From Patescibacteria group bacterium (GTDB lineage Bacteria; Patescibacteriota; Minisyncoccia; Minisyncoccales; PEYH01): DNA of 49,208 nt. Both the position numbers and the translations under genes were made by a program. The notes under the pieces are model-generated. The model worked only from the letters and a program-made list of their open reading frames with translations, did no database searches and was not told where the DNA came from. The first letter of the stretch is position 1, and each line of letters opens with the position of its first letter. Shown piece by piece: positions 14,899 to 23,941 of this stretch. The DNA lies in assembly GCA_018900835.1 (NCBI GenBank), contig JAHIFQ010000005.1, positions 1 to 49,208 on the forward strand, read 5' to 3'.

Positions 14899-16093
14899 TG
14901 TTTTCTTGCTTAATTTGTTTTTTGAAGTATGCTTCCAAGCATTTTTCGAATTTGGAAAGATTTTTATTCTCCACCCGGCATCCGCAAGCAGGGGCATGCC
15001 CGCCATAGGTCTTGAGTAATTTCTTACACTTTATCAGAGCATCAACCCCGTCTAAATCATATGGTAATCTAGCTGAACAAACGCTCTCCTGCTCTCCTCT
15101 TTTGAAAACAAATACCGGCTTTTTATAAATATGAAGGAGTTTTGAGGCAATCACCCCAAGAGCTGGCGCTGGCCAATAATCGCTTATTTCAAAAATTATC
15201 AATGATTCTTTCTTTTCTCTTTCTATTTTCTGGATAAGCTCTGCGAGAGTTTGTTGGATTAGGGCTTTCTTTTCTTTATTCTGCCTAATCAAGCGCTGTG
15301 CTAATATTTTCGCTTTTTTAGGAGAATCCTCTATTAAAAGCAAATAGCTTTCAGCAATATTGTTCTTTAATTTCGCGCTATTGAGTGGAGCAATAATTTT
15401 CTGGAAAATATCAATATCTGTCTGTAAATCAACATCCCCAAGCTCAATCAATGCCAGAAGACCCGGTCTCTGGGTAGTCAACAAAGCGTTCATTCCTTTG
15501 TCTACTAACTCGCGATTATCTTCTTTCAACGGCATTTGGTCAGAAAGAGTTGCCAAAGCGGTTAATTCTAATAACTTTTCTTTCGCATATTCTGGATGGC
15601 TTGTTTCTTCCAAAACGCATTCAGCCACTTTATAGACAAGCCCTACTGCAGCAAAATCAGTAAACGGATATGTCTCTCCTTTCTGTTTTGGGTCAACTAA
15701 AAGGTCTGGTTCAGCCACTTTCTCCAATGGCGGATGATGGTCTATAATTATTGTTTCAAAACCAATTTTTTTCGCGAGCTTGATTTCTTTAATATTGGCT
15801 ATGCCACAATCAACCGCAAAAAACAAAGCAGGAACTTCTTTTTTAAAAGAATTTAACATCTCTTTGCTAATCCCGTGACCCTCTTCTTCCCTGTCTGGAA
15901 AATAAACTTTAATATTTTTATTCTGACTATATAAGGGATTCAAAAGCTCAAAAAGCTCCTGTAATACAACAACCGAAGCGATGCCGTCTAAATCAGCATC
16001 GCCAAAAATAATCACTTTTTCTCCTTTTTGAGCTGCCCTTAAAATTCTTTGGGCAACTTGTTTTGTGCCTTTTGGATATTTTCTTTTTGGCAT
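14891..16093 (-). CDS. recJ: RecJ-like single-strand exonuclease (DHH/DHHA1)
   Basis: The protein is a compact 400 residues. The DHH phosphoesterase motifs are D32-A-D34-L-D36-G, VDCG with D95, and D118-H119-H120-P. The C-terminal DHHA1 domain ends with the YGGHAPACGC motif. RecJ degrades single-stranded DNA 5' to 3' in recombination and repair. The E. coli enzyme is longer (577 residues) and has an OB-fold that appears reduced or absent here. The gene lies 4 nt after pgk and overlaps the RNase H start. Confidence 0.85.
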   Translation of the reverse strand: MPKRKYPKGTKQVAQRILRAAQKGEKVIIFGDADLDGIASVVVLQELFELLNPLYSQNKNIKVYFPDREEEGHGISKEMLNSFKKEVPALFFAVDCGIANIKEIKLAKKIGFETIIIDHHPPLEKVAEPDLLVDPKQKGETYPFTDFAAVGLVYKVAECVLEETSHPEYAKEKLLELTALATLSDQMPLKEDNRELVDKGMNALLTTQRPGLLALIELGDVDLQTDIDIFQKIIAPLNSAKLKNNIAESYLLLIEDSPKKAKILAQRLIRQNKEKKALIQQTLAELIQKIEREKKESLIIFEISDYWPAPALGVIASKLLHIYKKPVFVFKRGEQESVCSARLPYDLDGVDALIKCKKLLKTYGGHAPACGCRVENKNLSKFEKCLEAYFKKQIKQENNG

Positions 16094-16097
16094 AAAT

Positions 16098-17276
16098 CTA
16101 TCTTTCTAAAACCTTAATCCCTGGGAGCTTGTTCCCGCTGAAAAATTCAAGCATTGCTCCCCCGCCAGTTGAAACATAATCAAACTTTCCACGCAAATTA
16201 TTCTCTGCCAAAAAAGCTGATGTATCTCCTCCTCCGACTACTGAAAAAGAACGACCCCTTAAAATTGCGCTAGCAATTGCCAATGTCCCTCCAGCAAATC
16301 TTTCATCTTCAATATAGCCAAGGGGTCCATTCCAAATAACTGTCTTTGCTTCTTGAATAATATCGGAAAACATTCTTACGCTCTCTGGGCCGATATCAAA
16401 CATCTGCTCCTCTTTCCTTATTCTACCAACTGCTGACTGGCGCAAATAATCCGACTGATGATTTTTCAGCCCCACCATAGCATCTATGGGCATATGTAAT
16501 TTTGAATTTGTAAGTTCAAGCCCAGACAACTCTTCTCCCTCGCCATCTTCTAATATAGACGGGGACAATGAAATCCCTTTGATGAAGAGTATGGCTGGAG
16601 CGATTTTCCCTCCAACTAAAATATGGTCAGCGATTTTTAAAAGATTAATCAAGCAAGGAATTTTCGTTTTCAATTTAGCTCCACCTAAAATTGCTACTAA
16701 TGGCCTCTTGGGCTTTTCTAAAACAGCGCTCAAAATCTTGACTTCCTCTTCAAATAATAATCCTGCTACTGAAGGCAGGTATTTTGGTATTCCCACAACA
16801 GAAGCATGCTCACGGTGAGCGTTGCTAAAAGCATCATTAACAAAAATTTCTCCTAAAGATGATAACTGTTTGGCGAAACCATTATCATTAGAAATTTCTC
16901 CTGGGAAAAATCTTAAATTTTCTAATAACAAAATTTCTCCTGATTTAAGATTCTTGACCGCCCTCTCTGCTTCTCTGCCAACGCAGGTCTTAACGAATTT
17001 CACTTCTTTATCCAATAATGATGACAATTTTTTAGCTATTGGATAGAGGGTTAATTTTTGAACCCTTGTTTTGATATTTTGAATTTTATCAGGTCGGCCT
17101 AAATGACCTATCAAAATAATTTTTGCGTCATTTTCAATAAGAAATTTTATAGTAGGCAAAGACCTTCTGATTCTGAAATCATCAATGATTTCCCCTTTTT
17201 CATCAATAGGAATATCAAAATTAGCTCTTAACAGAACTCTTTTGTCTTTGAACGCGAAATTTTTAAGAGTATTCAT
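16098..17276 (-). CDS. pgk: phosphoglycerate kinase
   Basis: This glycolytic enzyme transfers phosphate from 1,3-bisphosphoglycerate to ADP. It is 392 residues, the normal length. Family motifs are LLRANFDIP (a variant of RVDFNVP), GHLGRP, VNDAFSNAHREHAS, LGGAK, VIWNGPLGY, and the nucleotide-binding GGGDTSAF with STGGGAMLEF near the end. The ATG at 17276 follows an AT-rich gap of about 50 nt. Confidence 0.97.
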   Translation of the reverse strand: MNTLKNFAFKDKRVLLRANFDIPIDEKGEIIDDFRIRRSLPTIKFLIENDAKIILIGHLGRPDKIQNIKTRVQKLTLYPIAKKLSSLLDKEVKFVKTCVGREAERAVKNLKSGEILLLENLRFFPGEISNDNGFAKQLSSLGEIFVNDAFSNAHREHASVVGIPKYLPSVAGLLFEEEVKILSAVLEKPKRPLVAILGGAKLKTKIPCLINLLKIADHILVGGKIAPAILFIKGISLSPSILEDGEGEELSGLELTNSKLHMPIDAMVGLKNHQSDYLRQSAVGRIRKEEQMFDIGPESVRMFSDIIQEAKTVIWNGPLGYIEDERFAGGTLAIASAILRGRSFSVVGGGDTSAFLAENNLRGKFDYVSTGGGAMLEFFSGNKLPGIKVLER

Positions 17277-17328
17277 AAATTATTAATAATTAATCAGTAA
17301 TCATTTATCATTAATTGGTGATTAGTGG

Positions 17329-19044
17329 TTAATCAAAATTAACTTTTTCTCCTGGCTTCAAAAATCCGCTCTTTCTTTCAATTTCGGGCAACATCTCTTC
17401 CTTTTTAATCTCCATTGGCTTTCTATTTTGCAATGCTTCTTCCAGAGCTCCTTTCAATGCTCCCAGATCAACTTCTTTCTTTGCTCTTTCCTTCTCATTA
17501 TTATTTTTATTATTATGCGAAGGTGAAAAATGAATCGGCTCTTTTTCTATTGCCTCTTTTAAGCTAATAGAAACTGTTGGCATCGTTTCCTCTGTGGTTT
17601 TGGGGATTTCCTTGATGTCAGAGCGGTTATTAATATTGCTCCTGCTGTTGCTGCTATTTCTATTTCTATTACTATTATTGCTGCTTCTATTGCCACTGCT
17701 GCGGCCAGTATCCCTCTGTTTATTACTATTATTATTTTTTTTGGGTCTTGACACCTCGCTCCCCTCATTTGCCTTGGACCATTCGCTGATACGGTCCTCA
17801 ACTTCTTTCCGCGAAAGAGCGTATTTATTTCGGGAAAAATCAATTATCTCATTTCTAAAAGAATTCTCCATTTTCCCGACTGGTGGGAGCGTCATTGCAG
17901 AAAACGGTCTGCCCGCAACCCCATCAATCATCAGTTTTATATATATATCATATTTTGGCAGATTAACGAAATCACCTGCTTCAAAAACCGGAGTAAATTC
18001 CTTTTCCAAATATTCCGCATCTTCAGCTCCGATTCTAAATGTAATTATAGTTCCAGCATTGCCAAAAACCGCATCACCTACCATTTCTTCCATTTGCGCG
18101 ATATACTGATGCGCCAGAACCAAAGACAAGCGATATTTTCTTGCCTCTGACAAAATGTTTGCAAATGATTCTGTTGCAAAATTCTGGAATTCGTCTACAT
18201 ACAGAAAAAAATCGTTTCGCTCCTCCTCGGATATCTCAACACGAGACATTGCTGCAAGGTAAAGTTTAGTTATAATAAGCGCGCCCAAAAGAGTGGAATT
18301 CGCTTCTCCTATTCTGCCCTTGGACAAATTAACAATCAAAATCTTTTTCTGGTCCATAATTGCCCTCATATCTATTGTAGAATGCATTTGTCCAATAATA
18401 TTCCTAACTAATGGGTTTGAAGAAAATTGTCCAACCTTATTCTGAATGGCTGCTGTTGCTTCAACTTCATATCGTTGAGTGTAGCGGGCAAATTCCTGCG
18501 TCCAAAAAGCTCTTACCACTGGGTCGGTAACTGCTTCAACCACCTTCTTCCTGTAATCCACATCCGACAACATCCTATTGATGCAAAGAAGAGTGGCTCC
18601 CGGATATTCAAGCAAAGCCAGAATCGCATTGCTCAAAATATATTCCATTCTCGCAGACCAAACATCCGGCCAAATTTTCTTAAAAACCCCCATGAGTCCA
18701 GAAGCGATTAAATGCCGAGTGTTCGGGTCTTTCACCTCCATAATATTAAAACCAACTGGCCAATCAATATCAGCAGGATTTAAATAAATCACATCTTTCA
18801 TCCTTTCCTTTGGGACATAATCCAAAAGCTCTTCTGCTTGCTCTCCGTGTGGGTCAATAAACGCCAAACCATATCCCTGACGGATATCCTGGGCTGCCAT
18901 ATTAGCCAACAAAGTGGTCTTGCCCATACCGGTTTTGCCGATTATATAAATGTGCTTCCGCCGGTCATCGAGCTTAATACCAAATCTCTTGTCTGTATTA
19001 CGAAAATTCGTTATACCCAAAAAATTTATATATTCATTATCCAT
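17329..19044 (-). CDS. VirD4/TraG-like P-loop ATPase with TraM-recognition-type domain
   Basis: The protein has 571 residues. Walker A is at 36-44 (GKTGMGKTT) and Walker B at about 281-287 (LYVDEFQ). The intervening all-alpha insert and the FIDPHGEQAEELLDYVP motif are those of type IV coupling proteins and HerA-like DNA pumps. The C-terminal about 130 residues are low complexity and rich in Asn, Ser and Arg (about 440-490), probably disordered. No N-terminal membrane segments are present, unlike VirD4, but the next gene upstream encodes a membrane protein with a 3-nt gap. A membrane-tethered DNA or protein translocating ATPase is likely; the cargo is unknown. Confidence 0.82.
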   Translation of the reverse strand: MDNEYINFLGITNFRNTDKRFGIKLDDRRKHIYIIGKTGMGKTTLLANMAAQDIRQGYGLAFIDPHGEQAEELLDYVPKERMKDVIYLNPADIDWPVGFNIMEVKDPNTRHLIASGLMGVFKKIWPDVWSARMEYILSNAILALLEYPGATLLCINRMLSDVDYRKKVVEAVTDPVVRAFWTQEFARYTQRYEVEATAAIQNKVGQFSSNPLVRNIIGQMHSTIDMRAIMDQKKILIVNLSKGRIGEANSTLLGALIITKLYLAAMSRVEISEEERNDFFLYVDEFQNFATESFANILSEARKYRLSLVLAHQYIAQMEEMVGDAVFGNAGTIITFRIGAEDAEYLEKEFTPVFEAGDFVNLPKYDIYIKLMIDGVAGRPFSAMTLPPVGKMENSFRNEIIDFSRNKYALSRKEVEDRISEWSKANEGSEVSRPKKNNNSNKQRDTGRSSGNRSSNNSNRNRNSSNSRSNINNRSDIKEIPKTTEETMPTVSISLKEAIEKEPIHFSPSHNNKNNNEKERAKKEVDLGALKGALEEALQNRKPMEIKKEEMLPEIERKSGFLKPGEKVNFD

Positions 19045-19047
19045 AAA

Positions 19048-20358
19048 TTAGTTTCCTGGTAAATTTATTGGCGGTTCAGCTTTCTTCGCCTCTACTCTTT
19101 GAACCATAGGAGACGGCACAGCAGCGCGACCGACAATGTGAAACATTGTAGCAAGTTCTTCTAAATTCAAAATAAAGGTTTTGTCCGGCTTTGGATAATT
19201 ATACCACAAGCGCTGTTGGTATTTTCTGAATAACTTCCTCTTGCGCAGATAGAGCTTGCGGTCGTGAAATAATATGTTTAAAAAGAACAATTCATGCTTG
19301 TGAATCTTGGTAATACTCGGAGACCATGGTTTAAAACTGTTAAGATTTTCAGTATTAAAATTAGCAAAAAAGGCCAAAATATTTTTAAGATTGGCTTTGT
19401 GCCACTTGTCTCTCTCTCCCAAAATGATAAATCTGATATAGCCCTCAAACATAACTTTAGAAATTTTTTGCTCAATTTGGCCAACTATCTCTCTTTCCCC
19501 AGGAGTAAGCTTCATCTCCGGCGGGAGCATTGGTCCCTCTTCTTTTTTCTCCTTAAAATCAGCTGGCGGCTGTCCGGTTAAAATAACATCCAAGGCCTGC
19601 TTGATTAATGGAAAATGCCTTGCCTTATTTTTTGAATCATCAGGCCTGTAAACCAATTTGTTGACTTCTTTTTTTGTCCTATCCTTATAATCATTCTCTG
19701 CATTGGTGACTGGCTTTATTCTTATTTGGACCCAAATTTGCTCTCCTGGTTCAACCTTAGCTAAGCCCTCTAAAAGAGACGCTAAAGGGTCTATCCTTTT
19801 TTCCTCTTTGGCAGCAGGACTTTCCTCAAAAAATCTTGAATATGTTTTCATTGGATAGATGTCGGGCTTGATAAACTCATAATCACTGCCCCACATATCC
19901 CATGTTTTATTAGGTATGTCTTGCGGAACTTTTAATGTGTAATCCTCTGCTTCTGTGATTTCCACTTCTGGATACTGCGCGTAAATACTTGACTCTATCA
20001 AATTGCGAAGGGCTTTCGGAGTTCTAATATAGAAATGGATATCTCCGCCAATACTGATAACCTCAATCGCCATAGCAATCTGATATTTCCCTTCCCACCA
20101 CTTTTCCCACCAATCAGGCGGGTCGTAAAGCATCCAAAAACCTGCAAAGACCTGTTCCATTGCCCTAAAAGGCCTATCTACTTCAGCTGGCATTTTTAAT
20201 TCAAGCAACATGCTCGGAACTATCTTGGCATACGCATCCTGACGCCATTTAATCCACATAAACAAAAACCGCGGCCACAAAATTATTGGCAGCAGAACCC
20301 ACCACCAGGCCTTAAAGATTGCCCAGATAGGGGAAATAATGGCCCAAAAAACCTCCAT
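19048..20358 (-). CDS. conserved membrane-anchored protein paired with the VirD4-like ATPase
   Basis: The protein has 436 residues. A strongly hydrophobic, Trp-rich N-terminus (about 4-36) gives one or two membrane segments. A large soluble domain follows (for example GDIHFYIRTPKALRNLIESSIYAQYPEVEI, then EQIWVQIRIKPV). The IRTP…LIES…YPEVEI pattern recalls proteins that accompany HerA/VirD4-like ATPases. No catalytic motif is seen. It precedes the ATPase gene with a 3-nt gap, so it is probably the membrane receptor or scaffold of that ATPase. The precise function is unknown. Confidence 0.65.
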   Translation of the reverse strand: MEVFWAIISPIWAIFKAWWWVLLPIILWPRFLFMWIKWRQDAYAKIVPSMLLELKMPAEVDRPFRAMEQVFAGFWMLYDPPDWWEKWWEGKYQIAMAIEVISIGGDIHFYIRTPKALRNLIESSIYAQYPEVEITEAEDYTLKVPQDIPNKTWDMWGSDYEFIKPDIYPMKTYSRFFEESPAAKEEKRIDPLASLLEGLAKVEPGEQIWVQIRIKPVTNAENDYKDRTKKEVNKLVYRPDDSKNKARHFPLIKQALDVILTGQPPADFKEKKEEGPMLPPEMKLTPGEREIVGQIEQKISKVMFEGYIRFIILGERDKWHKANLKNILAFFANFNTENLNSFKPWSPSITKIHKHELFFLNILFHDRKLYLRKRKLFRKYQQRLWYNYPKPDKTFILNLEELATMFHIVGRAAVPSPMVQRVEAKKAEPPINLPGN

Positions 20359-20371
20359 TGAGATAAGCTAA

Positions 20372-21373
20372 TTATTTTACTAAAAAATACCTGCCTTGTT
20401 TGTCTTTTCTAAACAAGGATTTATCCTGCAAGTTAAGCAATATCGTGCTTGCTTGGACTTTTCTTTGCTCAAGAATATTTTCAAGAATCTCTTCTTTAGT
20501 AAGTCCTTTTTTGCTCTGTTTTAGAATCTTAATCAAAATATCTTTTACAGTTCCCGGCTCATAGCCCCACTCCTTCAAAGCATACATTCCTCTGCCTATT
20601 AAAACAAATCTTTGATTTCTGATTAACTCATTGTGCACGCTTTCTGGTAAAATCTTTCTATTAACAGAAGGCAATTTGCCGATAAGGTCGGCAATTTCCA
20701 TAAAATGCAATGGTCTATTTTCTCTTTTTAATACTAAATACGCTTGGTCTTTGAGCCCTCTCGGTCTAATCTCTGGCCAATTAACCAAACCGTATAAGCC
20801 AAACGGCGATTCAAAAACGAATTTAGAAATATCAATATATGAAATAAGAACCGGAATTTTTACTTCAACAGAAACCCGTTTTCCCACTTCTTCTATTGCT
20901 AAAGGGACTGCAGTATTTTTAAATTCTTTGATAAGCGAATTCAAAAGAATCTTTACTTGCTGAACCTTTTTTGGGTCAGTGGTCCAAAAAGGAAAGAAAT
21001 CGTCTGTTTCTTTAAATTTATGAAAATCATCGCCCAGATTGAGCAAAAGTAGGACATGATTCCTAAACTTGTCCTGCCCAAGGTCGTCAAGCAACATTAA
21101 TTCTCCCCTCACTCCGCCATGTTCGTCAAAATAATCAGAAAGATATTCAAACGGCTTTTGAAGTTTAACTCCCTGTTGCTCTCTGATGAGCTCAAAAGCA
21201 TTATTTTCGAGTTGTCTTACTCTTTCACGGGTGATTTTAAGCTGGTCCCCGATTGCCTGAAGCGTGAGTGGCTCCTGCCCGAGCAAACCAAAACGCCTCT
21301 CCAAAACTTCTCGTTTACGAGGGGCTAAATTACTAAAAATTTCATCAATAACTTTCTCGTAGTTTATAGTCAT
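20372..21373 (-). CDS. sigma-70 region 4 / HARE-HTH fusion protein, putative transcription regulator
   Basis: The protein has 333 residues. Residues about 13-65 are a classical sigma region 4 (APRKREVLERRFGLLG, then TLQAIGDQLKITRERVRQLE). There is no region 2, so it cannot be a complete sigma factor. Residues about 205-270 match a HARE-HTH wing (RPLHFMEIADLIGKL, then VHNELIRNQRFVLIGRGMYAL), the domain also found in the RNA polymerase delta subunit. A further HTH-like part ends the protein (LTKEEILENILEQRKVQASTI). It probably modulates RNA polymerase at promoters. It lies 13 nt upstream of the membrane-protein and ATPase pair and may belong to that operon. Confidence 0.75.
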   Translation of the reverse strand: MTINYEKVIDEIFSNLAPRKREVLERRFGLLGQEPLTLQAIGDQLKITRERVRQLENNAFELIREQQGVKLQKPFEYLSDYFDEHGGVRGELMLLDDLGQDKFRNHVLLLLNLGDDFHKFKETDDFFPFWTTDPKKVQQVKILLNSLIKEFKNTAVPLAIEEVGKRVSVEVKIPVLISYIDISKFVFESPFGLYGLVNWPEIRPRGLKDQAYLVLKRENRPLHFMEIADLIGKLPSVNRKILPESVHNELIRNQRFVLIGRGMYALKEWGYEPGTVKDILIKILKQSKKGLTKEEILENILEQRKVQASTILLNLQDKSLFRKDKQGRYFLVK

Positions 21374-21518
21374 GCCTCAAGGGTTTAATAATATATTTGT
21401 GTGCTAACAGCAACTTTGTTTATTAAAACATTTTGAAGTTATAAAGTCAAGGTTTTGGGTGTGGAAATCTCTCAGCCAGAATTCAGATGCCTGTGATTGA
21501 AATTATTTTCTATTCTTA

Positions 21519-22424
21519 TTAACGAAATTTCCGCTGATTAAAATAATATATCTGGGCAATTAGGGTGCTTGCCAAAAATATTGACGAATAAGCGCCAAGA
21601 GATATCCCGAGAATTAAAGCTAGAGAAAAATAAGTCAAGCTCTGACCCCCAAAGAAAAATATTGCAAATAAAGCGAGGAGGGTTGTGAAAACAGTGTTAA
21701 AAGAGCGCCCCAATGTTTGATTCAAACTCTTGTCAATTATATCATTAAAGGTTTCTCCTACACCCTTGATAAGATTTTCCCTAATCCTGTCAAAAACAAC
21801 CACTGTGTCATTTACAGAATACCCCAATATAGTAAGAAGCGCTGTTAAAATAGGAATAGAAAATTCAACGCCCCAAAATTTTCCCAGAATAGCGAAGACC
21901 CCCACTGGAATCAGGACATCGTGGACCAGTGCCACCACAGTAGCTATGCCGTACTGCCATGATTTGACAGGTCTGGAAATTTTCCTAAATGCAAAAGCAA
22001 CATAAACCACTATAGCAATGATAGAAAAAATGATGGCTTTACTCGCCCTTGTCTTACTCTCTTCGCCAATTACAGGACTCACTGATTCAAAACTGATAGA
22101 GCCCTCTTCTATATTCTCCATATTATAAAAAACACTGGATACCTCGTCTTTTATATCTTGAGAAACTTCAGGCATTCTAATGATAATCTCATTTTCCCCG
22201 CTGAAACGGATAGAGAAACCGCTCAAGCCAAGCTCTGAAATCCTGTCTGACAATTCTTGGATTTCTGGTTTCGGGTGAGAATATACCGCCTTTAATATAC
22301 TCCCTCCTGCAAAATCTACTCCCCAATTAAGGCCGTAGGCAGTGATAGTAATAATGCTGGCAATTATTAAAATTCCAGAAAAAATAAAGTATATTTTGCT
22401 ATATTTTAAAAATGGAAAATGCAT
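21519..22424 (-). CDS. secF: protein translocase subunit SecF
   Basis: SecF with SecD uses the proton motive force to help secretion through SecYEG. The protein is about 301 residues with six membrane segments. It has the family N-terminal pattern GLNWGVDFAGGS, a periplasmic domain of about 90 residues, and the motif GYSVNDTVVVFDRIREN. I chose ATG 22424 (MHFPFLKYSK), which starts 2 nt after the secD stop; the longer frame begins with a TTG inside secD. Confidence 0.95.
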   Translation of the reverse strand: MHFPFLKYSKIYFIFSGILIIASIITITAYGLNWGVDFAGGSILKAVYSHPKPEIQELSDRISELGLSGFSIRFSGENEIIIRMPEVSQDIKDEVSSVFYNMENIEEGSISFESVSPVIGEESKTRASKAIIFSIIAIVVYVAFAFRKISRPVKSWQYGIATVVALVHDVLIPVGVFAILGKFWGVEFSIPILTALLTILGYSVNDTVVVFDRIRENLIKGVGETFNDIIDKSLNQTLGRSFNTVFTTLLALFAIFFFGGQSLTYFSLALILGISLGAYSSIFLASTLIAQIYYFNQRKFR

Positions 22425-22426
22425 AT

Positions 22427-23785
22427 TTATCCCCAAATCCGTTTAATTTTACTCAATCTCCCGCGCGAAAAACTTATCAATAAACTTCTTGTAATAAATA
22501 TGGCAGAGAACATACTCAATAAAATACCGATGCACAAGGTAGTAGCAAAGCCCTGAACAAAACTTGTGCCGACCGAGAACAATATCAAACCGATAATAAG
22601 GGTGGTAAAATTGCTGTCTCTAATTGACGGCCAAGCCCTTTTAAATCCTTCTTCTATTGCATATTCAAGTTCCTTACCGCTTCTCAATTCTTCTTTCAGC
22701 CGCGCAAATATTAAAACATTAGCGTCAACTGCCATACCAACTGATAAAATAAATCCTCCGATACCCGCTAAAGTAAGAGTAATCGGGACCAGCTTGAATA
22801 ACCCCAAAAGCAACACACAATATATCAACAAAGCAATAACAGACAAAAATCCTGGGAATCTGTAAACCAATACCATAAATACAATGATTGCAAAAAATCC
22901 TATAATTCCCGCTTTAATGCTTCTCTGAAGGGAAATCATTCCAAGGGTCGGACCAATAGTTACCTGTGAAATCGGTTCGCCAATCGGCACAGGCAAAGCG
23001 CCGGCATTAAGATTGCGAGCCAATGACCTTGCTTCTTCTGCAGTAAAGCTCCCGCTAATCTGGGCCTTGCCTCCGGAAATCTTTTCTCTAATCATTGGCG
23101 CAGATATGATTTGATTATCAATAGAAATTGCCAAAGGCATTTCTGTAAATTTTTCTGTCAATTCTTCAAAAATTTTTGCGCCCTCTTCGTTGAATTGCAA
23201 AGAAACAGTCGGCTCCATTGTATTCTGGTCAAAGACAACAATTGCCTCTTCAAGATATCTGCCGGTTAAATTACTCGGCTGGAAAGGATTCTGAAATGTC
23301 CCCTCTCCTGCCTCCACAACACTCTGATTTGCTATTTGTATTTCATTAAAATCAGGTCTTGGTTCTTGAAATTCAAGATACGGAGTTCTGCCGATTTCCT
23401 CAATCGCTTGTTCTGGGTCAGTAATTCCCGGGATTCTTACTTTTAAACGATAAGTTGAACCAGACTGGGTAACCTCAATTTCCGGTTCTCTCACGCCTAA
23501 AACATTTATTCTTCTGTCTATAACATCCCTTAAACCATCCATTGCTTGACTCCGACCATCCGACTCTATATGCGATAAATCCGCTTCGTATAAAAGCTCT
23601 ACACCTCCTTCAAGGTCAAGCCCCAATTGAAAAGGCCTATCCCAAAAATGAGAAAGACCTAAATCAAATTTATTATTCACAAAATCAATTCCTTGATTAA
23701 AAAATCTCGGCTCAATAAAGATAGCCGCGATTATGCCCAAGAAAATAACAGCAATGCTAATCAATTTAAAATATTTTTTTACCAT
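22427..23785 (-). CDS. secD: protein translocase subunit SecD
   Basis: The protein has 452 residues. An N-terminal membrane segment is followed by the FQLGLDLEGGVELLYEAD motif, the P1 periplasmic region (INVLGVREPEIEVTQ), and a C-terminal block of five membrane segments with GMAVDANVLIFARLKEEL. It is shorter than the E. coli protein (615), as in many Gram-positive and CPR bacteria. It forms a tight pair with secF. Confidence 0.96.
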   Translation of the reverse strand: MVKKYFKLISIAVIFLGIIAAIFIEPRFFNQGIDFVNNKFDLGLSHFWDRPFQLGLDLEGGVELLYEADLSHIESDGRSQAMDGLRDVIDRRINVLGVREPEIEVTQSGSTYRLKVRIPGITDPEQAIEEIGRTPYLEFQEPRPDFNEIQIANQSVVEAGEGTFQNPFQPSNLTGRYLEEAIVVFDQNTMEPTVSLQFNEEGAKIFEELTEKFTEMPLAISIDNQIISAPMIREKISGGKAQISGSFTAEEARSLARNLNAGALPVPIGEPISQVTIGPTLGMISLQRSIKAGIIGFFAIIVFMVLVYRFPGFLSVIALLIYCVLLLGLFKLVPITLTLAGIGGFILSVGMAVDANVLIFARLKEELRSGKELEYAIEEGFKRAWPSIRDSNFTTLIIGLILFSVGTSFVQGFATTLCIGILLSMFSAIFITRSLLISFSRGRLSKIKRIWG

Positions 23786-23843
23786 TCAAGCATTTTAAAC
23801 ACTTCTCCCAAAAAAGTCAAATTTTCACACTTACCAAGAGCTT

Positions 23844-23862
23844 GCCGAGAAACGATCTCGGC
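23844..23862. repeat. GCCGAGA palindrome, copy 3
   Basis: GCCGAGAAACGATCTCGGC is identical to 14161-14179. Here it is followed by AGATTTTC, whereas copy 2 is preceded by GAAAATCT. The loop is therefore inverted relative to its flank. Confidence 0.8.
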
Positions 23863-23874
23863 AGATTTTCCTAC

Positions 23875-23925
23875 AAAAATTACGAGGCCTGCTTGCCCAT
23901 CCTCGGACGGGGTCTCGTAATTTTT
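23875..23925. repeat. AAAAATTACGAG inverted repeat with a CTGCTTGCCC loop
   Basis: AAAAATTACGAGGCC pairs with GGTCTCGTAATTTTT (one mismatch) across a 21-nt GC-rich loop. It shares the stem of the 94-bp element's right palindrome but has a long loop containing CTGCTTGCCC. It lies in the gap between secD and fic and could terminate transcription in both directions. Confidence 0.78.
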
Positions 23926-23941
23926 GTCTGTCATGTTTAGA

